Origin: Alphaproteobacteria bacterium
GTDB lineage: Bacteria > Pseudomonadota > Alphaproteobacteria > UBA2966
Reading direction: 5' to 3'
Assembly: GCA_021296255.1 (NCBI GenBank)
Contig: JAGWAU010000006.1
Span: 1-46,725 of the forward strand
DNA: 46,725 bases
The translations under genes were made by a program, and so were the position numbers. Numbering within the stretch: position 1 is the stretch's first letter; every line of letters starts with the position of its first letter. Below are positions 15,703-23,584 of the stretch, in pieces. The notes beneath the pieces were generated by a model. That model did no database searches. It was not told the origin of the DNA and worked only from the letters and a program-made list of their open reading frames with translations.

Positions 15703-16063
15703 ATGGATTTACAGATTAAAGACATGGTTGCCCTGGTCACCGAAGCCTTTCGGCATCAACGCCGCGACCTGTGCCAACGCGGCCATCCAGGCCTGGTCCA
15801 AAGGCCTATCGCGCGAGCACTCCAAGGACGGGGTGACGTCGAACTGCATCATCCCGGGCCGTATCCATTCAGAGCAGAACGAGCGGGGCTACCCGACCGT
15901 GGAGGACGAGCTCGCCTTCGCCGCGCAGCACATCCCGGCCGGGGAATTCGGTGACCCGGAGGACGTCGCCCATCTCTTAGCCTTCGCGGCCTCGCCGAAG
16001 GCCCGCATGATCTCGGGCTCCGTCATGTACGTGGATGGCGGCATGAAGCGCTTCGCGCATTAG
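15703..16063 (+). pseudogene. SDR pseudogene, internally deleted paralog of the 5528-6283 gene
   Basis: It begins with MDLQIKDMVALVT, matching the first 13 residues of the intact SDR (MDLQLKDRVALVT). It then jumps to the PFGINAATCA region and runs to the same C-terminus ending GGMKRFAH. From the shared CCTTTCGG to the stop both copies are exactly 318 bases, whereas start-to-CCTTTCGG is 438 bases in the intact gene and 43 here: a 395-base deletion, which is not a multiple of three and shifts the frame. The cofactor loop is lost. Identity of the remaining 3' part is high, so duplication was recent or sequence exchange occurred. Both copies lack the catalytic tyrosine. Confidence 0.88.
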
Positions 16064-16064
16064 G

Positions 16065-16142
16065 ACCCTCACCCGCCTCGCTTCGCTCTTCACCCTCTCC
16101 CTGAAGGAGAGGGCAGAGGGAGCGTAGCGACCGAGGGTGGGG
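16065..16142. repeat. Intergenic palindromic repeat element
   Basis: A 78-bp nested inverted repeat between convergent genes: inner stem CCCTCTCC (16093-16100) with GGAGAGGG (16106-16113), outer arms CACCCgCCTCGCTTCGCTC-like and its imperfect complement ending GAGGGTGGG. The type is common in alphaproteobacterial intergenic regions. It may also end transcription from both sides. A shorter relative of the inner stem occurs near 12146-12162. Confidence 0.65.
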
Positions 16143-16147
16143 GCGAC

Positions 16148-16606
16148 CTACTCCGGCGCCATTCCCTTCTCCGTAAGTTGGGCAATAGCGTTGTCGGTCT
16201 TTTTCAGATCGCCGGTACCCATGCTCCGCAATACGTACGGCGCCTTGGTGAACTGGATGTCGTCGTAGGGCACGATCTCGACCCGGTTTCCCCAGGGATC
16301 GCGGAAGTTGAGCCCCCGTTCGAGCAGTTCGACGCCGAGCGCCGTCAACGCCGCGCGGACCGGTTCGCGATCGTCCACCACGAGTCCGAAATGCCGCTTG
16401 TCGTCCGGCTCGGTGACGCGGTTCCGGCTCAGTTGAAGGAACTGGTCACCGAGGTCGATGAAGGCCGCCGTCTCGGACTGGCTCCGCAGCGTGAAGTCGA
16501 AGATGGCGCCGTAGAACGCGAGCGCCTCATCCACGTCCCCGACCTCGAGCACGACGTGATTGATGCCAAGGACCTTGGCTTTTTTCGATCGCTCGGAATC
16601 CGCCAT
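16148..16606 (-). CDS. VOC family protein (glyoxalase/bleomycin resistance/dioxygenase fold)
   Basis: A 152-residue single-domain vicinal oxygen chelate protein. The two beta-alpha-beta modules are visible: INHVVLEVGDVDEALAFY at the start (metal-binding His in NHVVL) and RHFGLVVDD in the second half, closing with FRDPWGNRVEIVPY, where the Glu would be a metal ligand. VOC proteins range from lyases to dioxygenases and antibiotic-binding proteins, so the reaction is open. It starts 36 bases after the TauE stop and is the last gene of a probable three-gene unit with the homoserine-dehydrogenase-like gene. Confidence 0.88.
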   Translation of the reverse strand: MADSERSKKAKVLGINHVVLEVGDVDEALAFYGAIFDFTLRSQSETAAFIDLGDQFLQLSRNRVTEPDDKRHFGLVVDDREPVRAALTALGVELLERGLNFRDPWGNRVEIVPYDDIQFTKAPYVLRSMGTGDLKKTDNAIAQLTEKGMAPE

Positions 16607-16642
16607 CTCGGAACCTCCCCAGGTTGCGTCGTTGCCGAGACC

Positions 16643-17407
16643 TTAGAGCCAGATGGCGCGCGCGGCCAGGGCCACGGCGAGAAACATCAACAGGAGCAGA
16701 CCGAACTTGCGGAAGGATTCGGGCTCGGCATTTTCGAAGCGCCGATGGCCGATCCAGACCCCGAGGAACAGGATCGGCAGGCATGCGACGATCCGCAGCA
16801 ACAAGTCACCGGTGACGAACCCTTGGACGGCGAACGCGCCGGTTCCTGCGGCCCCCGTGCCGAGAAAGAACGTGATGATGGACGCGCGGCTGATCGCGAC
16901 GCCGATCGGCGAGGAGAAATAGAACAGCACGACGGCGGGTCCGACGAAGCCGACGCTGCCGTTCATCAGTCCGGCAAACAGGCCGATGGCGATCGTCGCG
17001 ACGCTGCCGGGCACGTTCTGGAGGGTGAACCCACGCCAGAGGAGGGCCGTCGCAAGAAGCACGACAACCGCGACGACGACGCGCGCGGGATCGACCGGCA
17101 GCGACGCGAGGGCATACACGCCTGCCGGCGTCGCGACGAGCGTACCGATGAAAAGCAGCCAGACCGACCGCCAGTCGATGCGCCGCCAGATGGCCGGCAA
17201 CAGATGAATGCTCGAGATGATCTCGAAGATCAACGCCATGGGAACGGCCTCCAGGGGCGGCAACAGCAGCGACAGGCCCGTCACCCACAGCATGGATGCG
17301 CCGAAGCCGCTGTATCCCTTGATGACCGCACCGACGAAAACGATCAGGACGAACGGCGCAAGGCCGATTGCGCCGACTCCGATGACATCGAGGATGGTTT
17401 GCAGGAT
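16643..17407 (-). CDS. TauE/SafE family membrane transporter, start codon unclear
   Basis: A roughly 250-residue membrane protein with about eight helices of the TauE/SafE anion exporter family (sulfite, sulfoacetate or other organic anions). The conserved first-helix signature GYSGFGASM lies at about 17290-17317, but the only conventional start in frame is the ATG at 17293, at the end of that motif, which would remove the first helix. Upstream codons include no ATG, GTG or TTG back to the TAG that ends the preceding gene in the same frame. The family N-terminus fits an ATC codon at 17405-17407 (one base from ATG), used here as a tentative start. Either a rare start, a mutation, or a sequence error explains this. 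Confidence 0.75.
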   Translation of the reverse strand: MLQTILDVIGVGAIGLAPFVLIVFVGAVIKGYSGFGASMLWVTGLSLLLPPLEAVPMALIFEIISSIHLLPAIWRRIDWRSVWLLFIGTLVATPAGVYALASLPVDPARVVVAVVVLLATALLWRGFTLQNVPGSVATIAIGLFAGLMNGSVGFVGPAVVLFYFSSPIGVAISRASIITFFLGTGAAGTGAFAVQGFVTGDLLLRIVACLPILFLGVWIGHRRFENAEPESFRKFGLLLLMFLAVALAARAIWL

Positions 17408-17446
17408 CCGTTTCCCGGGCTTCGGCCGGAGGAAAGTACCGAAACG

Positions 17447-18490
17447 CTAATCCGCGACGCGCCGGTGGATCGCCGCGATGTCGGACAGCAGGGCAAAGCC
17501 GGTCTCCACGCGCCCGGCGCCCGGCCCCGAGACGGTGACCTGTCCGAGATAGTCGGTTTCGAAGGTGACGGCGTTCGTCGCGCCGCCGATCGCGGCAAGG
17601 GGATGCGAATGCGGCAGGCGATGCGGAGACACGCCCGCGTCCACGGCGCCGCCCGCGCCGAGTTTGGCCTCGCCGATCAGCTTCCAGCGGTGCCCGTCCC
17701 GCGGCGCCGCGGCCACGTCCTCCGCCGAGAGGCCGGTAATCCCCCGGCGCCGTACCTGGTCGGGCGAAAGCCGCACGCCGAGGACGGATTCGGCGAGGAT
17801 CACGATCTTCAGGAGCACGTCCCAACCCTCTATATCGGCGGTCGGGTCAGCCTCGGCGTAGCCGCGGGATTGAGCCTCGGCGACGGCGTCGTCGAACGCG
17901 ATGCCGTCTTCCATGCGGCCCAGGACGTAGTTCGCGGTGCCGTTGAGGATGCCCTTGAAGCCGTCGATCCGGCAGCCGGCGAGCTCGTTGTCGGCCAGGC
18001 GAAGAACGGGCGTGCCGCTCATCACGGTTCCTTCGATGCCGAAGAAAACGCCGTGTTCGGCGGCGAGCGCGCGCAACTCTTCGCCATGAAACGCGGCCGG
18101 GCCCTTGTTGGTCGTGACGACATGCTTGCCGGCGGCGAGCCCCCACCGGCAATGGGTTCCCGCGGGTTCTCCGGTCCGTGCGTCGGTGAACGTGGCCTCC
18201 GCGACGATGTCGGCCGAGGAGCTCTTGATCAGGGCTTCGTTGTCCGCCTCCGCCCTGCCGCCCCGAACCGACGCCAGCGCCCCTTGCTCGGCGGGAAGGG
18301 CGGTCAGTTCACCGAGATCGAGGCCGCCGGCGTCGTGAGCCGAGCCGAGGAGAAGGTCGGAGACCGCGACGATCGAAAGACGGAAGCCGAGCCGCTCCCC
18401 CATCCTGCCGCCGTCGTCCGCGATCATCCGGGCCAAGGCCCGGTTGACGCTGCCGAAGCCGATGAGAGCGAGCCTGTAGGTGGGCGGCAT
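17447..18490 (-). CDS. Homoserine dehydrogenase-like oxidoreductase
   Basis: A 347-residue NAD(P)-dependent enzyme related to homoserine dehydrogenase. The Rossmann motif is GFGSVN (11-16), followed by TTNKGP, GTVMSGTPVL, the characteristic KGILNGTANYVL, and EADPTADIEGWDVLLK with the conserved Asp and Lys. The regulatory ACT domain of classical enzymes is absent, and no threonine or methionine biosynthesis genes surround it. It therefore may be a catabolic or specialised homolog rather than the housekeeping enzyme. It heads a minus-strand unit with TauE and VOC genes, which hints at use of an organic anion or sulfur compound (inference only). Confidence 0.88.
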   Translation of the reverse strand: MPPTYRLALIGFGSVNRALARMIADDGGRMGERLGFRLSIVAVSDLLLGSAHDAGGLDLGELTALPAEQGALASVRGGRAEADNEALIKSSSADIVAEATFTDARTGEPAGTHCRWGLAAGKHVVTTNKGPAAFHGEELRALAAEHGVFFGIEGTVMSGTPVLRLADNELAGCRIDGFKGILNGTANYVLGRMEDGIAFDDAVAEAQSRGYAEADPTADIEGWDVLLKIVILAESVLGVRLSPDQVRRRGITGLSAEDVAAAPRDGHRWKLIGEAKLGAGGAVDAGVSPHRLPHSHPLAAIGGATNAVTFETDYLGQVTVSGPGAGRVETGFALLSDIAAIHRRVAD

Positions 18491-18636
18491 GACGTTGTAT
18501 CGCCCATGGTCCGACGGAGGTCAATCGACGACGGCGGAGTTGCGAAAAACATGTGCGGCGCGCCGTCCTGTACTAGTATGGGCGTCGATGACCGAACCGA
18601 CGCGGACCGCCGCGTCAGATCACGGATGGGATCACC

Positions 18637-20691
18637 ATGACGACCGAACTGCCGAGTGTCTGTCCGCTCGATTGCCCCGACACCTGCTCGCTCACCGTGA
18701 GCGTCGACGACGATCGGGTCGTCAAGGTGCGAGGCACCGACGTGAACCCGTTCACGGAAGGGGTGCTTTGCAACAAAGTCACCCACTACTTCCCGGATTT
18801 CGTGCACGGCGGGAATCGGCTGCGCCATCCGCAGAAGCGCGTCGGCGCGAAGGGCGAGGGGGCGTTCGAGCGCATCGCCTGGGACGAGGCCTTCGACATC
18901 GTCCATGACCGCATCACGGACGTGATCGACCGGTACGGGCGCGAAGCGGTCATGCCGCTCAACTATGCCGGACCGCACGGCATGTTGATGTACGCATCGA
19001 TGGACCTGCGGTTCTTTCACAGGCTCGGTGCCAGTCTCATCAACCGGCGCGCGCTCTGCGGAGGCATCAAGGCCGAAGCCTATGCGGGCACCTACGGCAA
19101 CGCCCCCGGCATGCGGCCGGAACAGGTCGCGAACGCCGAACTGATCGTGGTGTGGGGAAACAACGTCACCTATTCCAACCTCCACTTGATGCCGCAGATC
19201 AACAAGGCCAGGAAAGCCTGCGGCGCGAAGGTCGTCGTGATCGACCCCAAGCGCGTCAAGGTTGCCGAGCAGGCCGACCTGCATCTCGCCCCGAGGCCCG
19301 GAACCGATGTCGTGCTCGCCTTCGCCATCGCCTGCGAACTGGAGCGGACCGGCGGACTCGATCACGGCTTCATCTCCGAGCACGTGAAGGGGTTCGAGCC
19401 CTTCATGGAACGGGCGCGGGAATATCCGCCGGAGAAGGCCGCGGATGTCTGCGGCCTCGCGGTTGAAGAGATCCGGAGGTTCGCGGCTCTCTACCGGGAG
19501 ACCGAAAAGGCCATCATCTCCGTCGGCAACGGCCTCGAGCGCAACAGGAACGGCGGCAGCGGGGTTCGCGCCGTCCTCGCGCTGCCGGCGCTGGCCGGCA
19601 AGTTCGGGCAGCCGGGGACGGGCCTCGTCGCCGGCGCGGGTAATGCGTTCCCCAAGACGGCGGCCAGGCTGGGACGTCCGGATCTGGTCCCGGAGGGGAC
19701 TCGCACGCTCAACATCCTCGACGTCGGGCGGCATCTCACGGAAGAAGACATCGACCCGCCGCTCAAGGCTCTGTTCGTCTACAACCACAATCCGGTGATC
19801 GTGCACCCGGACCAGAACCTGATCCGGCGCGGGTTCGAACGCGAGGACGTCTTCATCGTCGGGTGCGATATCGCCATGACCGACAGCCTGACGTACGCGG
19901 ACGTCATCCTGCCCGCCTGCACGCACTTCGAGTACGCGGACCTGTATCCCGCCTATGGACACCATCATCTGCAGCGCGGCGACCCGGTGATCCCACCGGT
20001 AGGCGAATCGCTTCCCAACACGGAGATATTCCGCAGGCTTGCCAAGCGGTTCGGTTTCAACGATCCGATCTTCGAGGCGAGCGACAAAGAGCTGATGGAC
20101 GATGCGGTCGACGGCTCGGATCCACGCATGAAAGGGATCAAGGCGAGCGAGCTTCCCCTGGCCACCGCGCTGCCGATGGAATTCGGCGGGGAAGAGGCAA
20201 TCCCCTTCCGGAACGTCTTTCCCGGAACGCCGTCAGGCAGGGTCGAGCTGGAGTCCGTCTATCTGACCGAGGCGTACGACGAACCCGTGGCCTCCTATCG
20301 CCCGCTGAAGGCGGCCCACCCGCTCGCGCTGATCACGCCGTCATCGGACAAGCGGATAACCTCCACCTTCGGCGGGCTCAAGTGGAGCGATGGAACGCCG
20401 CCGCTGGAAATGCATCCCGACGACGCGGCCGCGCGCGGTCTTCGCGACGGGCAGTGGGTTCGGGCATGGAACGAGCGTGGTGAGGTGCACCTGCCCCTCA
20501 TCGTCACGGACGCGGTGCGGCCCGGCGTGTGCTATTCGGAAAAGGGGGCCTGGTTCCGGACCTCGGACAACATGCAGACGGTCAGCGCCCTGGCGCCCGC
20601 CACGCACGCCGATCTCTGCGAAGGGGCGTGCTTCAACGACACCCGCGTCGAGGTGGCCGCCTACCAGGCTCCGGCACAAGCCGCCGAATAA
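18637..20691 (+). CDS. Molybdopterin-dependent oxidoreductase (DMSO reductase family)
   Basis: A 684-residue catalytic subunit of the DMSO-reductase/formate dehydrogenase superfamily. An N-terminal [4Fe-4S] site is given by Cys9, Cys13, Cys17 and Cys45; the bis-MGD core follows, with WGNN, VVVIDPK and PRPGTDVVLAFA, and the C-terminal pterin-binding barrel covers about 560-680 (ADVILPACTHFE earlier, HPDDAAARGLRDGQWV late). A candidate metal ligand is the Cys in RRALCGG. There is no Tat leader, so it acts in the cytoplasm, and no iron-sulfur or membrane partner gene is adjacent. The substrate is unknown. It starts a probable unit with the PhyH dioxygenase 37 bases downstream. Confidence 0.93.
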   Translation: MTTELPSVCPLDCPDTCSLTVSVDDDRVVKVRGTDVNPFTEGVLCNKVTHYFPDFVHGGNRLRHPQKRVGAKGEGAFERIAWDEAFDIVHDRITDVIDRYGREAVMPLNYAGPHGMLMYASMDLRFFHRLGASLINRRALCGGIKAEAYAGTYGNAPGMRPEQVANAELIVVWGNNVTYSNLHLMPQINKARKACGAKVVVIDPKRVKVAEQADLHLAPRPGTDVVLAFAIACELERTGGLDHGFISEHVKGFEPFMERAREYPPEKAADVCGLAVEEIRRFAALYRETEKAIISVGNGLERNRNGGSGVRAVLALPALAGKFGQPGTGLVAGAGNAFPKTAARLGRPDLVPEGTRTLNILDVGRHLTEEDIDPPLKALFVYNHNPVIVHPDQNLIRRGFEREDVFIVGCDIAMTDSLTYADVILPACTHFEYADLYPAYGHHHLQRGDPVIPPVGESLPNTEIFRRLAKRFGFNDPIFEASDKELMDDAVDGSDPRMKGIKASELPLATALPMEFGGEEAIPFRNVFPGTPSGRVELESVYLTEAYDEPVASYRPLKAAHPLALITPSSDKRITSTFGGLKWSDGTPPLEMHPDDAAARGLRDGQWVRAWNERGEVHLPLIVTDAVRPGVCYSEKGAWFRTSDNMQTVSALAPATHADLCEGACFNDTRVEVAAYQAPAQAAE

Positions 20692-20728
20692 GTTCGCGGA
20701 GTTCAGGAGAGAGCGGGAAGGGAGACCC

Positions 20729-21577
20729 GTGGGACGCATACTGTCCGCCGGCGAAGTCGCACGCTACGACGACCAAGGATATCACTACCCCATCCGGGTG
20801 CTCTCGCCGGAACGGGCGGAGCGTTACCGCCGGCTGGCCCAGGCCCTGCGTGTCTCGGGCGGCGGACGGTCGGTAAGCGTCGATGTGCGCATCTCGTTCA
20901 AGCTGCACCTCGCCTACACTTGGCTCGACGAGATGGTGCACGATCCTCTCGTACTGGACGTCGTCGAAGACATCATCGGTTCGGATATTCTGGTATGGAG
21001 CAGCGCGCTGTTCATGAAGGACGCCGGCGACGGTTCCTACGCCGCGTGGCATCAGGATACCAACTACACGAATCTCAAGGGTCGGGATCAGGTCAGCGCC
21101 TGGATCGCTCTCAGTCCGAGCACGGTGGAGAGCGGTTGCATGCGAGTCCTGCCGGAGTCCCACAAGATCGGGCGACTGCTGCACGAGGAAACGGACGACG
21201 GGAAGAATATCCTTGCGCGGCAGGAACGGCTGGTCGAAGACCTGGGTGACTCCGAGGCCGTCGACTTGGTTCTGCGACCGGGGGAAATGTCGCTTCATCA
21301 CCTGGCGATGGTGCACGGCTCGAGTCCCAATAACGCCGACTACACGCGCATCGGATATGCCGTCCGCTACATCGCCCCGCACGTCGACCCGACGGGACGG
21401 CACGAGACGGCAATGTTGGCACGTGGCGAGGACCGTTACGGCTACTACGAGCTCGAGCCGCGGCCAAAGGCCGACCTCGGCGCGGATGCCGTGGCGGCGT
21501 TCGAGCGCGCCGTCGCAATCCGGAAGTCGAACTTCTACGACAAAGAAGCGGCGGCCCCGACGGCTACGCTGAGTTGA
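20729..21577 (+). CDS. Phytanoyl-CoA dioxygenase (PhyH) family protein
   Basis: A 282-residue Fe(II)/2-oxoglutarate-dependent oxygenase. The iron triad is His108 and Asp110 (WHQD) with distal His196 (MVHGSSPN), and an arginine in TRIGYAVRYI would hold 2-oxoglutarate. Family members hydroxylate or, in some cases, halogenate small molecules, and are frequent in marine alphaproteobacteria. The GTG at 20729 is preferred because GGGAAGGGAG lies just upstream; a longer in-frame reading overlaps the molybdoenzyme gene and lacks similarity. Likely cotranscribed with the molybdopterin oxidoreductase, though a functional link is unknown. Confidence 0.92.
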   Translation: MGRILSAGEVARYDDQGYHYPIRVLSPERAERYRRLAQALRVSGGGRSVSVDVRISFKLHLAYTWLDEMVHDPLVLDVVEDIIGSDILVWSSALFMKDAGDGSYAAWHQDTNYTNLKGRDQVSAWIALSPSTVESGCMRVLPESHKIGRLLHEETDDGKNILARQERLVEDLGDSEAVDLVLRPGEMSLHHLAMVHGSSPNNADYTRIGYAVRYIAPHVDPTGRHETAMLARGEDRYGYYELEPRPKADLGADAVAAFERAVAIRKSNFYDKEAAAPTATLS

Positions 21578-21612
21578 TCACGGTGTGCTTGAGAAGGGGC
21601 CTGTGACGCCCA

Positions 21613-21804
21613 TTACAACCGGCTGACCCGGTCCGGCGTGCCGTTCAGCGTCTCGGTGCAGAACTCGAAGGCGTCCGCCTCGGCGGCATCGGAGGTGGGA
21701 TAGGTGCCGCTCATCTGGATTCGATTCCCGCTCTGCCATACCGACCACATATAGTCCGTCGATCCGTCGGGGTTGGTCCAGCGCTCGATGATCACTTCCA
21801 GCAT
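21613..21804 (-). CDS. Small conserved hypothetical protein
   Basis: A 63-residue acidic protein with a compact beta pattern (LEVIIERWTNPDGSTDYMWSV, then SGNRIQMSG) and a helical end rich in Ala/Glu (DAAEADAFEFC). From memory it resembles short unannotated proteins in alphaproteobacteria; no function is known. It has no membrane segment or metal motif. The start at 21804 begins the first strand and has GAGG about ten bases upstream; an in-frame ATG at 21849 adds 15 residues with no ribosome-binding site. It converges on the PhyH gene. Confidence 0.6.
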   Translation of the reverse strand: MLEVIIERWTNPDGSTDYMWSVWQSGNRIQMSGTYPTSDAAEADAFEFCTETLNGTPDRVSRL

Positions 21805-21974
21805 GCCGCCAAGCCTCGGGCAGAGCCTGTTCGCCGTTTCCCGCTTCATGATAGCGCGGCTTCGGCCGGACGTCAGTCGGTGACGGTCATGTGGATCGTG
21901 CCGTTGGCGGGGATGCGGGTATCGCGGGTATGATGGACAGCGATTCGGTTGGCGTATCTGGAGCAATGGTGGAC

Positions 21975-22736
21975 ATGACAAAGGAACCGTTCCGGCTCGA
22001 CGGCGACGTGGCCGTGGTCACGGGCGGCGCCCGGGGACTCGGACGGGCGATCAGCGAGGTCTTTGCCGTGCAGGGCGCGACGGTCGTGATCGTCGATATC
22101 TTGGGGGACCTGGCCGAGCAGACGGCCCGGGAAATCCGCGATGCCGGCGGCGTTGCCGAGGCGCGGACACTCGACGTCACGGACGAAGCGTTGATCGAGA
22201 CGACCTTTGCCGGAATCGTCGAGGCTCACGGCCGTCTCGACGTCCTGGTGAACAACGCCGGCATCGGGTTGCGAAAGCCCGCCGTCTCGATCCCGCGCGA
22301 GGGCTGGGACAAGGTGATCGAGGTCAACCTGACGGCCGTTTTTCTCTGCGCGCGGATCGCCGGGCGTCACATGATCTCGGGCGGGGGCGGGCGTATCGTC
22401 AACATCGCCTCGATCATGGGCCTGATCGGCGCCCGTTTTCCCAACATCTCGTACACGACGGCGAAGGGTGGCGTGGTGAGCATGACGCGGGGGTTGGCGG
22501 CGGAATGGGCCGGGGAAGGCGTGCGCGTGAACGCCATCGCGCCGATCTACGTCAAGACCGAGCTGACGGCACCGATTCCGCAGGAATGGCTCGAGGACCT
22601 CGATCGCATGGCGCCCCTCGGCGGCAGGGCGGAGCCGGTCGATATCGCCAACGCAGCCCTCTTTCTGGCGAGCCGCGAGGCGGGGATGGTCACCGGCCAC
22701 ACCCTGCCGGTCGATGGCGGCTACACGGCGCGTTGA
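21975..22736 (+). CDS. SDR family oxidoreductase (gluconate 5-dehydrogenase/FabG-like)
   Basis: A 253-residue classical SDR with a complete active site: TGGARGLGR cofactor loop, NNAG, catalytic Ser in NIASIMG, and YTTAK as YxxxK. An Asp at the end of the second strand (VIVDI) suggests NAD(H) preference. It probably oxidises a polyol, hydroxy acid or similar alcohol. The start is uncertain: ATGs at 21966 and 21975; the second is chosen because it spaces better from GGAG. It is followed after 10 bases by a second, related SDR, forming an operon. Confidence 0.9.
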   Translation: MTKEPFRLDGDVAVVTGGARGLGRAISEVFAVQGATVVIVDILGDLAEQTAREIRDAGGVAEARTLDVTDEALIETTFAGIVEAHGRLDVLVNNAGIGLRKPAVSIPREGWDKVIEVNLTAVFLCARIAGRHMISGGGGRIVNIASIMGLIGARFPNISYTTAKGGVVSMTRGLAAEWAGEGVRVNAIAPIYVKTELTAPIPQEWLEDLDRMAPLGGRAEPVDIANAALFLASREAGMVTGHTLPVDGGYTAR

Positions 22737-22746
22737 GGAGGGGGCG

Positions 22747-23526
22747 ATGACCCACAGGAACGGCAAGGCTTTCCGTCTCGACGGCGAGATCGCGGTCGTG
22801 ACCGGCGGCGCCACAGGGCTCGGCCGGGCCATGGCCGGCGTTCTCGCGGGGCAAGGCGCACATGTCGCAATCCTCGACATCGACGCGACGGGCGCGGCGA
22901 CGGCGGCCTCCGAGATCGAGGGCGACGGCGGCAGCGCCGAAGCGCATCGGCTCGACGTCACGGATGAATCGGCGGTGGACGCGGTCATGGAGACGCTGGC
23001 GACGGGCCATGGTCGACTCGACATCCTCGTCAACAACGCGGGTATTGCCGAACGAATGCCCGCGACGGAGATGCCGCGCGAGGCCTGGGAACGGGTAATG
23101 GGGATCAACGCGACGGGTGTCTTCCTCTGTGCCCGCGCGGCGGCGCGTCACATGATTGCCCGGAAGACCCGTGGACGTATCGTCAATATTGCCTCGATCA
23201 TGGGTTTTTCGGGGGGGATCTATCCGAACGTTTCCTACAACACCTCGAAGGGCGCGGTCGTCAACCTGACCCGGGCGCTCGCCGTCGAGTGGGCGCCCCA
23301 CGGCATCCGCGTGAACGGGGTGGGGCCGACTTTCGTGCGGACGGACCTCACGACTGCGTTGTTCGCGCGAGCGGACTTCTACGAAACGATCAAGCGGTAC
23401 ACGCCCATGGGCAAGGAGGCGGAGCCCGCCGATATCGCGCACGCGGTGCTGTTCATGGCGTCACACGAGAGCGGGATGATCACCGGTCACACGCTGCCCG
23501 TGGACGGCGGCTTCCTGGCCTGGTGA
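22747..23526 (+). CDS. SDR family oxidoreductase
   Basis: A 259-residue classical SDR, clearly related to its upstream neighbour (shared FRLDG-AVVTGGA-GLGRA start and GHTLPVDGG end). TGGATGLGR, NNAG, the catalytic Ser in NIASIMG and YNTSK are all intact. The AILDID segment suggests NAD(H). Two similar SDRs in tandem often handle consecutive or stereo-specific steps of one route, but the substrate is unknown. GGAGGGG lies just before the ATG. Its TGA stop overlaps a GTG (GTGA at 23523-23526), which appears to be the ancestral start of the GNAT gene. Confidence 0.92.
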   Translation: MTHRNGKAFRLDGEIAVVTGGATGLGRAMAGVLAGQGAHVAILDIDATGAATAASEIEGDGGSAEAHRLDVTDESAVDAVMETLATGHGRLDILVNNAGIAERMPATEMPREAWERVMGINATGVFLCARAAARHMIARKTRGRIVNIASIMGFSGGIYPNVSYNTSKGAVVNLTRALAVEWAPHGIRVNGVGPTFVRTDLTTALFARADFYETIKRYTPMGKEAEPADIAHAVLFMASHESGMITGHTLPVDGGFLAW

Positions 23527-23534
23527 GGGACCTC

Positions 23535-23547
23535 CGTATCGTATCGT
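23535..23547 (+). repeat. 5-bp tandem repeat (CGTAT) that frameshifts the GNAT start
   Basis: CGTATCGTATCGT is 2.6 copies of CGTAT. Starting from the GTG at 23523, the frame reaches a TGA within ten codons. Removing one 5-bp unit would give VRDLRIVHLTDVP running directly into the GNAT frame, which is the expected family N-terminus. The unit is therefore a slippage-type insertion. Confidence 0.7.
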
Positions 23548-23584
23548 CCATCTGACCGACGTCCCGGCCGCCGCATCCACCCTC

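Noticed and set aside
16065..16142. Possible CRISPR-like or small RNA element
   Set aside because: It is one nested palindrome, not a series of repeats with spacers, and has no promoter-like boxes.
17447..17449. TAG between homoserine-dehydrogenase-like and TauE frames as a recoded (readthrough) codon
   Set aside because: There is a single example and no special context; a mutated or rare start for TauE is simpler. Kept only as an alternative in the findings.
16178..18640. An open reading frame of about 820 codons on the plus strand
   Set aside because: It is antisense to the VOC, TauE and homoserine-dehydrogenase-like genes, which have clear family motifs. Its translation is Arg/Asp/Glu/Gly-rich noise typical of the opposite strand in GC-rich DNA.
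18424..19968. A 514-codon minus-strand frame
   Set aside because: Antisense to the molybdopterin oxidoreductase gene; translation has no recognisable domain.
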